Source: Rostratula benghalensis (taxonomy: Eukaryota > Chordata > Aves > Charadriiformes > Rostratulidae). From it: a stretch of 64,000 nt of DNA. Made by a program: the position numbers and the translations under genes. Shown here one piece after another: positions 11,206 to 23,029 of the stretch; within the stretch, counting starts at the first letter, position 1, and every line of letters begins with the position of its first letter. Under the pieces are notes generated by a model. That model was not told where the DNA came from, searched no databases, and worked only from the letters and a program-made list of their open reading frames with translations. The stretch is taken from positions 1,301,661 to 1,365,660 of the forward strand of contig VXAI01000158.1 of the NCBI GenBank assembly GCA_013399305.1, in the 5' to 3' direction.

Positions 11206-13665
11206 AAACATTCACCAAGGCTTTGGAGAATGCTGATTTATTGCTCCTTCATTGAAAGGACCACCTGGATGCTGCAAAAATTCCACTTCAGTGTTGGGGC
11301 TTTGGGGACATCCAGATATGGAACTATACCCCTTGGCAAGGGGATCACCTCTACACTTTAAGTGAACCTTGTGTCTGTTTTTAGGTACCCACCTTCAAAA
11401 GACTTGCAGGAGGTGATAGAAGCAAGAAAGTGGAATTTCAATGGAAGTCTAATGGCACAAATCCCAAATGTTTAAAATTACACCTAGTCCTAAATACAGA
11501 CTCAGTAGGTCAGATCTGCAGCAGCAGCAGTGTGTCCAAGCAGGCAGATGAGTGTCGGGATCAGCTTAATTGTCTCAGAGCGGGCATCTAAAATGTTGGG
11601 AACCACAACAACTGCAAGGGGTTGGCAGATAAAACACAAGGCATAGAGTGATCTGTGTAATTCCTGGGTGACAAGAAAACCAGGCACCCTTGGATGACTA
11701 AAATCCACCGAACACCTATGTGTGGGCAACCGCATTAAACCCACAAAAGGCTTAATAAATAAATAAATCGGTCAATCAATCGTGCCAGCTGGGCTCCCAG
11801 TGCCTTTCTGATTATTGAAGGGAATTAGGCATCTGTCTGTAAGTCTCTCAAAGCACTCAGTTCAGTTTACAGTGCTATTTGATATGCAGCAGCTCCCAAC
11901 CGCTGCTCCAGAGGTGGGAGGGTCTCTCAAAAGCCCTGAGTTAGACCTAGCAGGACCCTGCAGATGTTCAGGATACCTTTGGCATCTCAAATTACTCTTG
12001 GTGTCTCTGTCAGGCACCTGAACTGAATCTTGAGTGCTTGTCAGTGACAAAAAGACCTTTGTAAATCAACTCAGGCTGCATAATTCAAGTACGAAGTGAT
12101 GGGTTGGAGTAGCAAATCCTGCCGTCTCCCCCCCTCCCCCCCCCCCGACATTTTAGGGTGGATTCAGAGATTTCAGCTCATGTAATGATTTTGACACTCA
12201 GTGATAAATTAGAAAAAAGCTTTCCAACCAGAAGAGTATTTAGGGTAAATCAGGTGACAGCAAAAATAGAAAGTATGTTTTTCTACTTCTCTTCTAGAAA
12301 CTACTAAGATTCCAGAAATATTTCATCACATTGTCACTGCTAATGAGCAACCTTAGCATCCAAACTTCCTAACAAGAGGCCAGAGAATTTTTTGGAATTG
12401 AAAAGCCCTGTACAGGGTGAAAACACAGCCTCTTACCCAGTGGTATTCATTGGCAGATCCTGAGGAGGGGTGTAGTAATTGCAGGGAGTTAGAGTCTGTA
12501 GGGAAGCTGGATGCTTTGTCCAAATGATCTGGGTAGACATAATATTTTTGGTCTCCTATCCCAGGTCTGAGCCCATCACCAGGATTCCCATTTGCCCCTT
12601 AGTTCTCTGTGTAAAAATACATTATCACTAAGCAATGATTTTTCAAATTTTGTGCCTGGGACCCTGTGGAGATTCACTGTATGAGAACAGAGATGTAGAT
12701 ATTCTTAGTGTATTTAATATTGTATGTCAATAGATCTGCTTCATGTGCTTTTCTGCTCATTTTCTATACACCATTCCCTACACGAACTGATGGTGGGGTC
12801 CTTCCAAATTCCTATTTAGCAACTACCACTTCAAAAGAAACCATTTATTGATTTTTCACTGCTTAATATCTTGCTTTCTGTTGTTGCTGGGTTTAATTCT
12901 TTTTTATCCTCAAACTTTTTTCCTATAATTAATACAACTGTTTTCTTATTTTGTTTAATTTTCTTATTTATTCTGTGCAGCTTACATTGCTGGCACATTA
13001 GAAATTGTTATTTAGATCTTTAAATGACTACAGAAAAAAAGGAAAGTGAAAAATATCCTTGTGCATATGGTCAGATTTTATGGTATAATTTCTGCGACTT
13101 GCAAGAAAATTGTTCTCACAATTAAAGTTGACTCTCTGCATAATATTTGGGAAAATACATCTGCTTTGATTCTCTTATAAAAATTATGATCACTTTTTGA
13201 GGCACTTGTTTCCTTCAGTTTTTTCCGGGGCTGTGAACTTTGTCAGGGAATGGCCCAGGCATTAAGACAGTGCAGATGTCATGAATGTTACTTAGTTTTG
13301 ATTGATTTATGCACTTGTGAAAAGGGTTTTATTTGCCTACTGTTTGCCTACTACCGCTATGCCAAACTGAAAGATACCCCAGAAAGTTAATTCTTTACCT
13401 TTGTGTAGTTACTGTACCTTACTAAGTAAGGAATTAGAATTATTGTTCCTTGACTTTGGGCACCTCTGCATGCTCAGGGAAAAGTAGCTGACATCAGACT
13501 GTGAAATCAGGACTCTCCTAGGCTGTGAGTTCTTCCCTACGCAAACTCTTCCTCAACCAGCAATGACAACAGGATATAACAGCCAATTTCTGTGAGTGCT
13601 GTTTGTACAGCTCAAATCAAAACTGCTATAATTATTATTTTTGTTTTCTGATCCAAGGTTTTCTT
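11206..13665. other. Unique DNA with a C-rich tract
   Basis: No gene recognised. A 19-base C run with a single T lies at 12128-12146. A TAAA/TCAA-rich patch (about 11755-11780) is minor simple sequence. Frames at 11502-11744 and 11815-12050 overlap each other on opposite strands and show no domain. Confidence 0.55.
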
Positions 13666-14025
13666 CTAGGTCTCTGACTTCTCATAATCATAAATAAAAT
13701 ATATATTGTTGTTGTTGGTTTGGGGTTTTTTTTTGTTTTTTTTTTTTTTGTTTAGGTAGCATTTAGCAGAAATGCACAGTGATGGGTTCATAATGCCATT
13801 GATATGCACCGCCTCATCTTGCCTTTTCTCAGTGGCCGAGATGAAAGAGTTGCCATCAGGATCACTTCTGGTGGCTGCAGCTCCAAGTTCTTCTGGCAGG
13901 AAAGATCTTCCCAAATGATCATAGGCATCTGACATGCTCCTCATCATGTGCTCCAGAACAGTGCTCTCTAGCACTGCAGAAAGGATGAACCTGCAGGGGT
14001 TTGTACTAGATCTACAGAACCACAT
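13666..14025 (-). other. Unrecognised minus-strand frame with an A-rich tail (possible retroposed fragment)
   Basis: A 119-codon minus-strand frame starts at 14025. It includes SMSDAYDHLGRSFLPEELG and then NPSLCISAKC before running into an A-rich stretch (plus-strand T run at 13726-13753), which is translated as a lysine/asparagine tail. The segment 13755-14030 is less AT-rich than its surroundings. An A-rich 3' end beside coding-like sequence is what a decayed retrocopy or non-LTR element would leave. I recognise neither the protein nor a target-site duplication. It could equally be a chance frame next to a poly(T) tract. Confidence 0.3.
13709..13753. repeat. T-rich tract (GTT units then poly-T)
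   Basis: (GTT)n-like start, then GGTTTGGGG, then a run of T with one G to 13749 and a G at 13750. On the minus strand this is an A-rich tail downstream of the frame at 14025-13755. Confidence 0.9.
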
Positions 14026-14164
14026 GAAATCATAGGATACGTTTATAATTTTAAAACTATTTCCTCTTACTCTAGGGCTAAAATTTTTAGACTAATTCTC
14101 AACTAGCTTGTGAAAGAAGATGTATTCAGTAAGACCACAGACTCTATAGACAGTTTCTTGGTTT

Positions 14165-14735
14165 CCAGCAATGGCCAGTAATGATTGCCTGTTGGGAAGG
14201 GGCATAAAAAGGAAAATATACATTGATGTTCCCACATTTTAGCTTCCCAGCTTCCTGCAATCTGTGGCTGTGCAATTTCCTGACCTAGGGGTTATTTCTT
14301 TGTCTACCATCATCTATGAAGGGTTTTCCTTCCATGTTTGTATCTAATTGCTTTTTGAACCCACGAAAACTTATGACATTCACAACATCCTGTGGCAACG
14401 GGTTTCATAGTTTAATTAAAGGCTGTGTGAAAAAATACTTCTCTTTAATCATTTTGAACCCACTTTTAGATAACTTAATTAGACACCTCCTAGATTTTGT
14501 ATTACCAGAAATTGTGAATAATTTTTCTTTCTTCACTTCCTCTATAATTGTCGTGGTTTCATAGACTTTTGTCACATTCTGACACAATTAGTCTTTCCAG
14601 GCTGCAATGCATTATTTTAGTTTATCTTCCTTTACAGGAAATCATTTCATATATTTACGCATCTTTGTTGTCCTTTTTTAATTTTACCAGTTTTTCTACA
14701 TTTATTCTAGATGTACCTTATACAGTTATTTGCAC
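14165..14735 (-). mobile_element. Ancient CR1 LINE relic, minus orientation (about 570 bp)
   Basis: Collinear with the reverse complement of the old CR1 lineage abundant in turtles and crocodilians. Blocks in order: 'CTTCCCAGCTTCCTGCAA', 'TCATCTATGAAGGGTTTTCC', 'TCTAATTGCTTTTTGAACCC', 'CACAACATCCTGTGGCAACG', 'GTGAAAAAATACTTCTCTTT', 'CTTTCCAGGCTGCAATGC' and 'CATCTTTGTTGTCCTTTTT'. These are the stretches encoding the end of ORF2. The copy is heavily mutated and AT-enriched, consistent with an insertion predating bird diversification. Short frames inside it (14316-14564 plus, 14405-14587 minus) are shadows. Confidence 0.85.
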
Positions 14736-15189
14736 CTGTTAAAAGTGATAGCATCACTTTATCATTCTAATACAGAAGCATTTTACACTCATTTTTGACT
14801 ACGAAGACGTGAGACTGGGAGAGTGTGGTTCTCCACATTCAATAAATATTAAGCGGTTTCAATTTATCATGGAAAAAATATCTATTGTGATGAATTCTGG
14901 CTTCCATATTTTTTTAAAGTATTTATTTAATATTTGTTTTGATTATTCCATCTGATGTTCTTCAGTCTGGTGGAGAGAAAACAATATGTTCTGCTAATGA
15001 CTATGTTTTTAATGTCTGATGAATTTTCTTCTGTGAGAGAAGGACACAGCTCTTTCAAACTCAGCAGTTGAATAGATCTATACACCCTCAGGCAGAATGT
15101 TGCCAGGATAATGACACAGCTAATGTAATTAATTAACCCTTTTGAAGTCTTAATGTTTCGAAATTTCAGGTAATGGTATTTAGGTAGCA
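14736..15189. other. Unique AT-rich DNA
   Basis: Nothing recognised; ends at a pentanucleotide microsatellite. Confidence 0.5.
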
Positions 15190-15218
15190 ATTTTATTTTA
15201 TTTTATTTTATTTTATTT
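15190..15218. repeat. (TTTTA)n microsatellite
   Basis: Five and a half uninterrupted TTTTA units. No exon or promoter is associated with it. Confidence 0.95.
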
Positions 15219-15534
15219 GCTCTTATGTAAGATTGCAATTTGATACCTAAGCAAAAAAGCTCCCCCCAGCCCTCTCCTCCCCCCCCAAAAAAAAAGAAAG
15301 AAAAAAACCCCATCACTCTAAATGAAAAACAGGCTAAATTAAGTAAACAGAGAATTGTTAAGCTATATAATTTTTTAAATCACATTTACTATGTCATATG
15401 GTAACCATAAAAAAACCTCCAACACAAATGTTTTGCTTTCTAAAAAAAAAAAAAACAATTAAAAATATTGCTTTTGGTTGTGAAGCTTGAAACATGGGTC
15501 CAAAATCTGGATGTGCTATGGATTGCAAATCACA

Positions 15535-15622
15535 ATGTGACCTTGGTTGCAAGACTTAATTGCTATGTGCCTCATTCCATGATCTTTAAAAAATGGGACA
15601 ATATCATTTCCTATCCCTGATT
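15535..15622 (+). repeat. MIR-like tRNA-derived SINE fragment, plus orientation
   Basis: Matches the central and 3' MIR pattern in order: 'AATGTGACCTTGG', 'GCAAGACTTAATTGCTATG', 'TGCCTCATTCCATGATC', 'AAAAAATGGGACAATATC'. The family consensus reads 'TGTGACCTTGGGCAAGTCACTTAA..CTCTGTGCCTCAGTTTCC..TCTGTAAAATGGGGATAAT'. The tRNA-like head (A and B boxes) is not preserved. Confidence 0.7.
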
Positions 15623-17189
15623 TTTATCTGCCTCATTTAGTCAGACAGCAAATAGGACAGGATCTGGCCTTTTTAATGGTAGGAAAATCACTAAGTGCAG
15701 TGAAGTCCTGAACTTGGTATAAACCTTTTGTTACTGAGTCCTGCAAATGAGATGACACTCAATGTTCATAGATCTGTGTATGCCACTGAAATTATTTCTG
15801 ATGGGAGTTTACACGAGTTTACAGTTGTCATTGTCCAGCTTCTGAACACCAAGGGATCTTTGTGAGCTCTCCTGTTATGTTCAAATCTTTTCCCTCTCTC
15901 TAATTCTGCCTTCTGTAAAAGCAACAGCAGGACGACCAGCATAAATGGGGAAAGATAAATGTATGCTCTAGCTCTCTTTTCACTTTACAATTTTGAAAAA
16001 AAAAAATAAAAATCACAGGGTGGTGAAAATAGCATTTGCTTCCTTCATTAAAATGTCAAAAAATGTCAAAAAAATGGACTTTATGTTGATATTGTATGAT
16101 TTTAACTTTTTTTCCACGTAAAATTAACAGTCAAATTATAGATTTTAGATTATCCAGAATAGGTGTTTTCATTTTAGTTCATTGTGCTAAAAAACCTCAG
16201 CAACAGGTAAAATGAGGATGTAGGAAAAAATATAGTTGTGTTGCCAAACCTATTTTTTTTTCTTTTTTTCAGAATTGGGCCAAATGATGGTATGAGGAGC
16301 AGATGGATGTTAAACTTCTTGAGCCAAAAATGTGAGTGGACACCTTAACAGAGGCACCTCATGTCATTTTCGATACCTCAAGATATCCTACTTGGCCTCC
16401 AACTATTTCTCCAGAGAGGCCTGAGTCCCTGTAGGTCTTCTGAGGGTTTTTTGGAAACCTTTGCTTGCTGACAAGGTATCTACACTTAGGCAACAAAATA
16501 ATGCTTCTTATGTCTGTGGTATAATTCCCACAACAAGCACCAGAAGAGGACTATTACCCTTTTCCATGGGTTAGATACAGGACTCCATTGGAGGGATCTC
16601 AACTCAAACTATTGTTTTATTGCTATTAAATTTTTTGTGAGTAGCAATGGGTATGTAAACACTGTAAGGAGAGTCTATGTACTATAATTTTCTTTTTCAG
16701 AGGTATTTGTACTCCCAAGTTTCGAGGTGAGCTCATGAACCATTCAAAGCAGAAATGGTGCAAATACACGGTAAGATGCAATCTTTGTAAAGTTTATGAG
16801 GTGTTTGAATGAAGAATAACGTTTTCTAGAGCAGATGCTGATACACACTGAGGTCAGGTAATGCCAATATCAAGAACCCAGAGCCCCTCAGTCTTCATGT
16901 CTCAGCTCCAAATCCATATTTCCTTCTTGATGCTGGACAATTAATTTGACTCGACTCAGTTCTACATGTTCATCCCTTGGAATGCAAGCTACATTAAGTA
17001 TCTGAGCTGATGGAATCAAGCATGAGATACTCAGATTCCTCTAAGGGAATGATGTCTTCATTTTGCATATCACAGCTGTTTTCTTGCAGCTTTTCACCCC
17101 CAGTTATTTTGGGGTCTGTTGCTCCCTCCTCTCCAGGAAGATTTGATTCACTATTGAGGACATTCATGGTAATATAACAACCTTTTATT
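15623..17189. other. Unique DNA, nothing recognised
   Basis: No gene, RNA or supported repeat. A local duplication of AAAATGTCAAAA occurs at about 16051-16074. Short A and T runs occur at 15998-16007 and 16252-16270. Confidence 0.5.
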
Positions 17190-17217
17190 TCTCTCTCTCT
17201 TTTTTTTTTTTTTTTTT
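17190..17217. repeat. (CT)n followed by poly(T)
   Basis: CTCTCTCTCT then seventeen T. Simple sequence. Confidence 0.9.
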
Positions 17218-17276
17218 AAATTATAGATATTTCTTCTCCGACCTCATACAATATATCAAGCCCAGTCTTTATTGTC

Positions 17277-17315
17277 CCTTGCGAAGTGTAACTCAGAGCA
17301 GGGTAGAAAGTGCTG
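17277..17315. repeat. Short dispersed repeat, copy 1
   Basis: Contains TTGCGAAGTGTAACTC then AGAGCAGGGTAGAA. A near-identical word lies at 20966-21006. The 'GTGTAACT-AGAGCAG' core is reminiscent of the arm end of the amniote palindromic repeat ('GTGTAACTGAGAGCAGAATTTGG'), so both may be decayed copies of that family. Confidence 0.5.
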
Positions 17316-17639
17316 TATTTTATGAGGCTGCCTTTGGTTCCAGGAATCATGTCCCAAATGAGCATTACTACAGCTGATTTTCAAGCTATATTAAGGGAAA
17401 AGCTGACCTAAGAGGCAGGTACAGTAGCTTTACACCAGCTGAGAGATTCCCTGTGCCAAGACAGCACAAAGATCCGGTCCTTGGCTGATGCTTGGAGCAT
17501 CTTGGAAACAATCCTATTTTCATGCCCCCTTTTTTTCCTGGAAATGAGCATTCTAGTGAGTGTGCATTCAGTAATATGTGCATGCTTTAGTAGCCCAGAA
17601 CACTGGCACTAATCCCTTTTTGATCCTGGTGGCAATATG

Positions 17640-17960
17640 AGTATTAACAGAGGCTTTTTAATTGTGAGCTTTTAAACAGCCATATTAAAAAAAAAAAAGA
17701 AAAAAGAAAAAAGATATTCAGTATAATCTTGCCCAAATGTTATTTCAATGCCAATAAAAACCAATGAATAGACTGAAGACCTTAGTAAATAAAACCCTGT
17801 TATTTTACTTCAGGGATTGTGATTGTTGGCCAGACTCAGGATTTTCACTGAAAATGAGATTGGTGGTTTTATTTTAGCCTGAGTAGATAATTCACATTGA
17901 AAAATAGTTTGATAATTATTCTCATTAGCCAACTAGGACAGAGCAAAATGTAATGGATTT
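17640..17960. promoter_or_regulatory. Candidate conserved non-coding block
   Basis: No TE similarity seen. AT-rich with several TAAT/ATTA, ATAAAA and CCAAT-like words (GCCAATAAAAACCAATG near 17750, TTTGATAATTATTCTCATTAG near 17905, split here only for reading). A run of A at 17685-17708 interrupts it. Composition only; no conservation data. Confidence 0.22.
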
Positions 17961-18250
17961 AAGCTGTGGTAGGGAAATTTAGGTTAAATTTTAGTAGTTC
18001 AAAAGAACGAGAGAAGAGATGGTAAAGAAAAGAAAAATGCAATAATTCAGGGAACAAAATAAGTAGCAATGAGAAGACATGATGACGTTTGAGAAATGAC
18101 AGACCTTACCGAGGAGGTGTCTTGATCGAGTAAAGCATTCCTTAAGTCCAGTGAAGACACAAAAGTGTCTTTATTTACACATTTTTGTTATTATTTCTGT
18201 GAAGTTCTCTCCTCAAGAAGCCAGTCCTATTTTGGCATTTCGGCATTAAG

Positions 18251-18510
18251 ATCACAGAATCACAGAATTATTATGGTTGGAAAGAACCTCTGAGATCACC
18301 AAGTCCAACCATACACAAAGCCACAGTCCACTGCCTACAATCTCAGTCACCAGAATGTGCCCTGAAGTGCCACATCTACTCATTTCTTAAATACCTCCAG
18401 GGCTGGCGACTCCATCACCTCTCTGGGCAGGCTTTTGACTGACCACTCTCAGTAAAATAATTCTTCATACCTAATCTAAACCTCCCCTGCTGCAACTTCA
18501 GACCATGATA
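18251..18510 (-). mobile_element. CR1 LINE 3' end, minus orientation
   Basis: Begins ATCACAGAATCACAGAAT, then TTGGAAAGAACCTCTGAGAT, ACCAAGTCCAACC, CTTAAATACCTCCAGGG, CATCACCTCTCTGGGCAG and CTAATCTAAACCTCCCCTG. The 3' end matches the subfamily of the short copy at 61188-61270. Truncated at about 260 bases. Confidence 0.95.
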
Positions 18511-20113
18511 TGTCCATATATAATTGTTGACAGGGTATATCCATAAATCTGAGAGGAGACAAAGGGGGGGGATTGAAGGCAGATGTTTTTTTAAGGCGGG
18601 GGTGGGTGTACAAGATGGGTGTGTATCTCCTTCCCCGTGGCAGGAGCTCTTGGTGCATTTTTACTCTATCGGGGCTTATCATTGAGCCTTATGGATTTTA
18701 TTATGGACTTTGTGTGTTCTGGTTTTGTTTGTCTGGTTGGTTTTTTGTTTGGTTTTTTTTTTTTTTAATGTCAAAAGTGGCAAGCCTGTCTAGAACTGAT
18801 CCACAAGTTAATTGGACCCCAGGGTTGCTAGCTGAAACAGTAGCATTCTGAGATAGCTATACTGCTCTCCACAAGGATCTCCATGTAGCATTACATTTTC
18901 TCACTGGAATCAGCTGTGGAGACTTCTGAACACTGATCCGTTCAGTCTTCACCCAGAATTCAGATGCCTCTTGTCCCAAAGACCTTATAGTCTCGGGATA
19001 ATGGAAGAGAAGGTAATTAATTGTTGTACAAAGAAGCAATAGTGGAAGCAGTGGAACACCAGAAAATACTCAGTATGTTCTGAATACCTAGGATTTATGG
19101 ATTTGAGAAACCATCGCCTGTTAGCACTCATTATAAAATCACTGAAGGCTTCAATACTGCTTTATTTCATGGCAATCCTAATAAATTCAGTAGCACTGTA
19201 CATGATATGCAGGAGTAATCAACAGCCTCTATTAAAAAAACCCCCACCCTAAATTATTAAAAAATCAAGAATGTAGCCTTTGGTTAGATATCTTAGTCTC
19301 GTGCAGTCAGACAGACACAACCAGAGAAGCATTTCAACTCTGATATGTTAAACACCTGGTGCAGGTGGGATTAATCACTCATGCCTCTCCCCATTCCTTA
19401 ATGAAGCAACCTACACCAGCAGCTCAGATGGCAGACTTAACTTGTTAGCTAAGGTGCTTCTGAGTCAAAACAGATAAAAGGGACTATCACAGGTAAGTGT
19501 CTGTGGAAAATAAGTGCTACCCAGTAAGAATCCCTTTTCTGAGATTCCCAGTTCTCTGAGTGAAAACAAGGAAGACAGAAAATAAGTTCCATGACATTAT
19601 ACCTGAAAATTATTCTTATTCTTATTATTCTAAATTGTAATTACATTGACAAGAAAGCTTCCGAGGTTGTTATCTGTACCATGTAATCAAGCAATTAATC
19701 CTTTGACCCATCTCACTGAAGTGTAGTTTTTTAGAAACAACGCTCCTTGACTAAGGTAGCTGCCAAGACATATCCCAGTGGTCAGCAAGGAGAGACTGGA
19801 TCCCAGGGAGAACATTTCATCCTATCATAAAATTGGTGTCTCTTTTTGATGGAATTTATTTCTGTCATGACATCTCTCTCCTTCCAAGTGTAGCTGGAGC
19901 AGAGTCAACTAGTTCAGACTAACTGCCCAATTTTGATACCCATAAAGTTAGGTAAGATGACCTTCACCTAAAGTGAAAATGCAAAATGAATTCCATGATG
20001 AGGACCTAAAATAGCTGTTACTGTTTTGAGTCAAGTAGTAGTGATTGATGACTGCTCTTGGAGTTATATGAATGTGTCATAGGAAAAATATTTTATTTAC
20101 ATCTGCGAATGTG
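18511..20113. other. Unique DNA with G/T-rich patch
   Basis: A GGTTTT-type patch and T run lie at about 18738-18769. No gene or RNA recognised in the rest. Confidence 0.5.
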
Positions 20114-20147
20114 ACCTTTCTGAATTGCAACTCCAATTCAGAAAGGT
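20114..20147. other. Perfect 14-bp inverted repeat (hairpin)
   Basis: Left arm ACCTTTCTGAATTG at 20114-20127 and right arm CAATTCAGAAAGGT at 20134-20147, separated by six bases. The arms are exactly complementary and would form a 14-bp stem. No T run follows to suggest a transcription terminator, and the stem is too short for a typical microRNA precursor. Origin unknown. Confidence 0.9.
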
Positions 20148-20965
20148 AATAGAACAAGAAGAAATCTCCGAATGACATGAGTGAAGCTCCTATACGTCTG
20201 TGCCAGGAGACTTGGAACTGGGGTACGAAACTTGAGAGCGGAATGAACATGTTGGCTGCGTGTGGAGGCACCAAGAGGGCATAACCAAAGCAGCATGAAA
20301 AGGTTATAACTCAACTTTAGACCGTTCCTAGTAACTAAATTGGGAATTACTGCTGAATCTTTCAGTCTAATAATGAAATCAATTTTCATCTTTTTGCAAC
20401 CTAGTAAATTTTCCCAGAGTAACACAAGGTTACAGGAGTTCATCAAAGGCTACAGGCAGCAGGTTTTAACTGCTGGGAGGTTGAGAGTGATTGGATATAC
20501 CCAAAACCTACTGAGGATAAGTGTAGCATAATTCACAGAGGGCCTACATATTGGGCAGCTCCAAAATCCATCTCTTCCTCAGCAGACTTTTTTTTTCCTA
20601 TGAAAATAAAACTGTATAGAATTTTATGAGAGGTTTTCCCAATTTTAATCCAGCTTTACTGAACAGCTCCTAGTAGTCAGATAGGTATCCTTAGTCTACA
20701 CATAAAAGTCTGTGAAGACTAGACTTTTCTGACAGGTCCCCATAAATTTCCAAATTTAATTGGAAGAAATTTGGTGTAAAAACGGCTGAAGTAAACTTTA
20801 CATTCTTTCTATTGACTTCTGTGTTATTTGCATTAGTGTTCTATAACTACAGCTGCTCTTGGCAAATTTGAAATACTGTTACTATACATTACGGGAAAAA
20901 AAAAAAGTGTATTCAGAAGTGTGGAACTCCTTTGGAGCAGGGCCACAGCAGCTGAAATTCAGAAG

Positions 20966-21006
20966 TCTTGCAAAGTGTAACTCATAGCAGGGTAGAACAG
21001 TCTGCT
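20966..21006. repeat. Short dispersed repeat, copy 2
   Basis: Contains TCTTGCAAAGTGTAACTC then ATAGCAGGGTAGAA and TCTGCTG. It matches copy 1 at 17277-17315 with only a few differences. It ends about 23 bases before a CR1 copy but is not part of the CR1 3' end as I know it. Confidence 0.5.
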
Positions 21007-21028
21007 GTTGTTAATTAATCCATACCAA

Positions 21029-21318
21029 TATGGGAGTGTAGCAATAGGATGAGGGGGAACAGTTTTAAATTGAAAGAGAGAGTCGATTTATGGTCTATAT
21101 TAGGAAGAAACTGATTTCTCTGAGGGTGATGAGACACTGGAACAGGCTGCCATGGGAAGCTGTGGCTGCCCCATCTCTGGAGAGGTTCAAGGCCAGGCTG
21201 GATGGGGCTTTGAGCAACTTGGTCTGGTGGAAGGTGTCCCTGTCCATTGCAAGGGGGCTGGAACAAGATAGTCTTTAAGGTCCCTTCCAACCCAGAACAT
21301 TCCATGATCCTATGAATA
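21029..21318 (+). mobile_element. CR1 LINE 3' end, plus orientation
   Basis: Same subfamily and extent as 4430-4721: 'GGAGTGTAGCAATAGGATGA', 'TATATTAGGAAGAAACTG', 'GGGTGATGAGACACTGGAAC', 'AGGCCAGGCTGGATGGGGC', 'GGTGTCCCTGTCCATTGC', 'AAGGTCCCTTCCAACCCAGA', ending CCATGATCCTATGAATAT. Frames 21090-21278 (plus) and 21015-21386 (minus) are shadows of it. Confidence 0.96.
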
Positions 21319-22983
21319 TATAACTCACAAAAGCAAGAGCATGAGATGCTGTTAAATTCATTCTGTCTACAAAGGTCTATATGCATAGTTTTCAGAATAT
21401 TTAATTAATTTGCCCTTTTAGTTATAGTACTGGTAGCATACATATATGGGTTTTCAAGGTAATTGTTTAAATACATTTCTTGCAACACCCCAATGAACAT
21501 AATCTGAAATGGTCCTCAGAACTAGCTATAATTTCTGAATGGAAATAGCTGAGGGTACATCTTCATGAGTAAAGGAAGCACCGCTGGAAATGGTGCACGG
21601 GCACTAAAATGTGGCCGTTCATACCGTTCTATAACCAGATCAGTCTTCAATGTGGTTTTGTTCCAGACCAACTAGTGTACTCCCACATGATTTCACTGTG
21701 TATTTGGGGTCTTAGTGTGGGCCAAAGACAATTCCTTCTAGGTAATCTGGGTGGATTCATGTTGTTTTGAGGTCTGAGGCAATTTAGTAGTGTGTATATA
21801 ACCAGTCTGAGCCGATTGCCCTCAGGATCAGAGAACAGGTCCTGGCACTATTAATTTCACTAATAAACAATTACCTGGAATACTCTGCTTTCTAAAGGTT
21901 GGTGTTAATTCTTCAGATTTAGAGATCTTCAATATCCTGACTGTAGCCAGTTTTTCTGTCTTGAAACTATTCCTAAGTCCTGTATGGGACATACGTACAA
22001 CTGGAGAAAGAGCCATGATATTTATCTAATAACAGAGATGTTGCCAGTTACATTTTTGCTCTCTTGCATGATGGTGAGGAGTTTACAAAACATGGGAGCA
22101 AGTTTTGCTATATTTTGCACCATTTTAAAAAGAATGTTGCCACAAAAGCAGCGTTGCAGTATGTGTATGCCTCTTTTCTCTGTTAGTTATTGATTCATCC
22201 GTGACAAAGATGTTCCTTGGACTTCAGGATTCCCCTCCCCAACACAACAATTATGATCGGATAGTGATGCTGAGATGTAAGTTGGACTAGTTTGTGATTA
22301 AATTTAGAGGCGCTCTGAAATACCTTCCTACATCAGTCAAGAGTAGGGTATCAAACAGAGAACAAGCATCATTAACATCTACTTTGAGCTGAGGAACAAA
22401 TTTTGTAATGTCTGCACTAATTTGGCATCTCTCTTTACTCTAAACACTTTTGCTAACACAAGGCAAGCATCCCTGTGGCTTGTTTGTTCCCAGCAATCAC
22501 ATAACAATTTTAAATCTGTAAAGTGCAGTGCATCTTAAATGACCACTTTTATCCTCATACAACAATCTGCAGTTTACTTTGACACAACTATGGATTTGAG
22601 GCTTTTAGGGGATGTGAAAATCATTATTGGTACATACCAGAAAAGTCCAGGTGAAACTGCAGTATGTGGTTAACATCTTCCCAATCTGAGCAGTTCACTC
22701 TACTTAGCTGTGGTGGAAGAAAAATGTACTTTTATTTTTCTAACAATAAAAAATTCCGTTGCTTGTCCGTGGGAATGATAAAGTAGCATTTTCCAAAGAA
22801 GCTTTTAAGAATGTGTAAAGAATATGTATCATTATGGATCATTCTAAAAGAAGGAGAGAGAATTTTCAACCTTTAGACTGTACTGTCTTTCTTTCCCATC
22901 ATTTTGCTATTGTCAGTCCAGAAGTTTAGATAATAAATTTCAACTACGGTATTCCCACACACACTTTTTCCCCCTACTGATTC
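21319..22983. other. Unique DNA, nothing recognised
   Basis: No supported gene or repeat. The frames at 21828-22016 and 21984-22193 are short and domain-free. Confidence 0.5.

Positions 22984-23007
<24 letters not shown>
22984..23007. repeat. Poly(T) run, 24 bases
   Basis: Uninterrupted T run, followed within 200 bases by A-rich runs at 23104-23121 and 23160-23178. Confidence 0.95.
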
Positions 23008-23014
<7 letters not shown>

Positions 23015-23029
23015 GGAAACCTCCTACAT

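Noticed and set aside
21015..21386. Minus-strand 123-codon frame
   Set aside because: Antisense shadow of the CR1 copy at 21029-21318.
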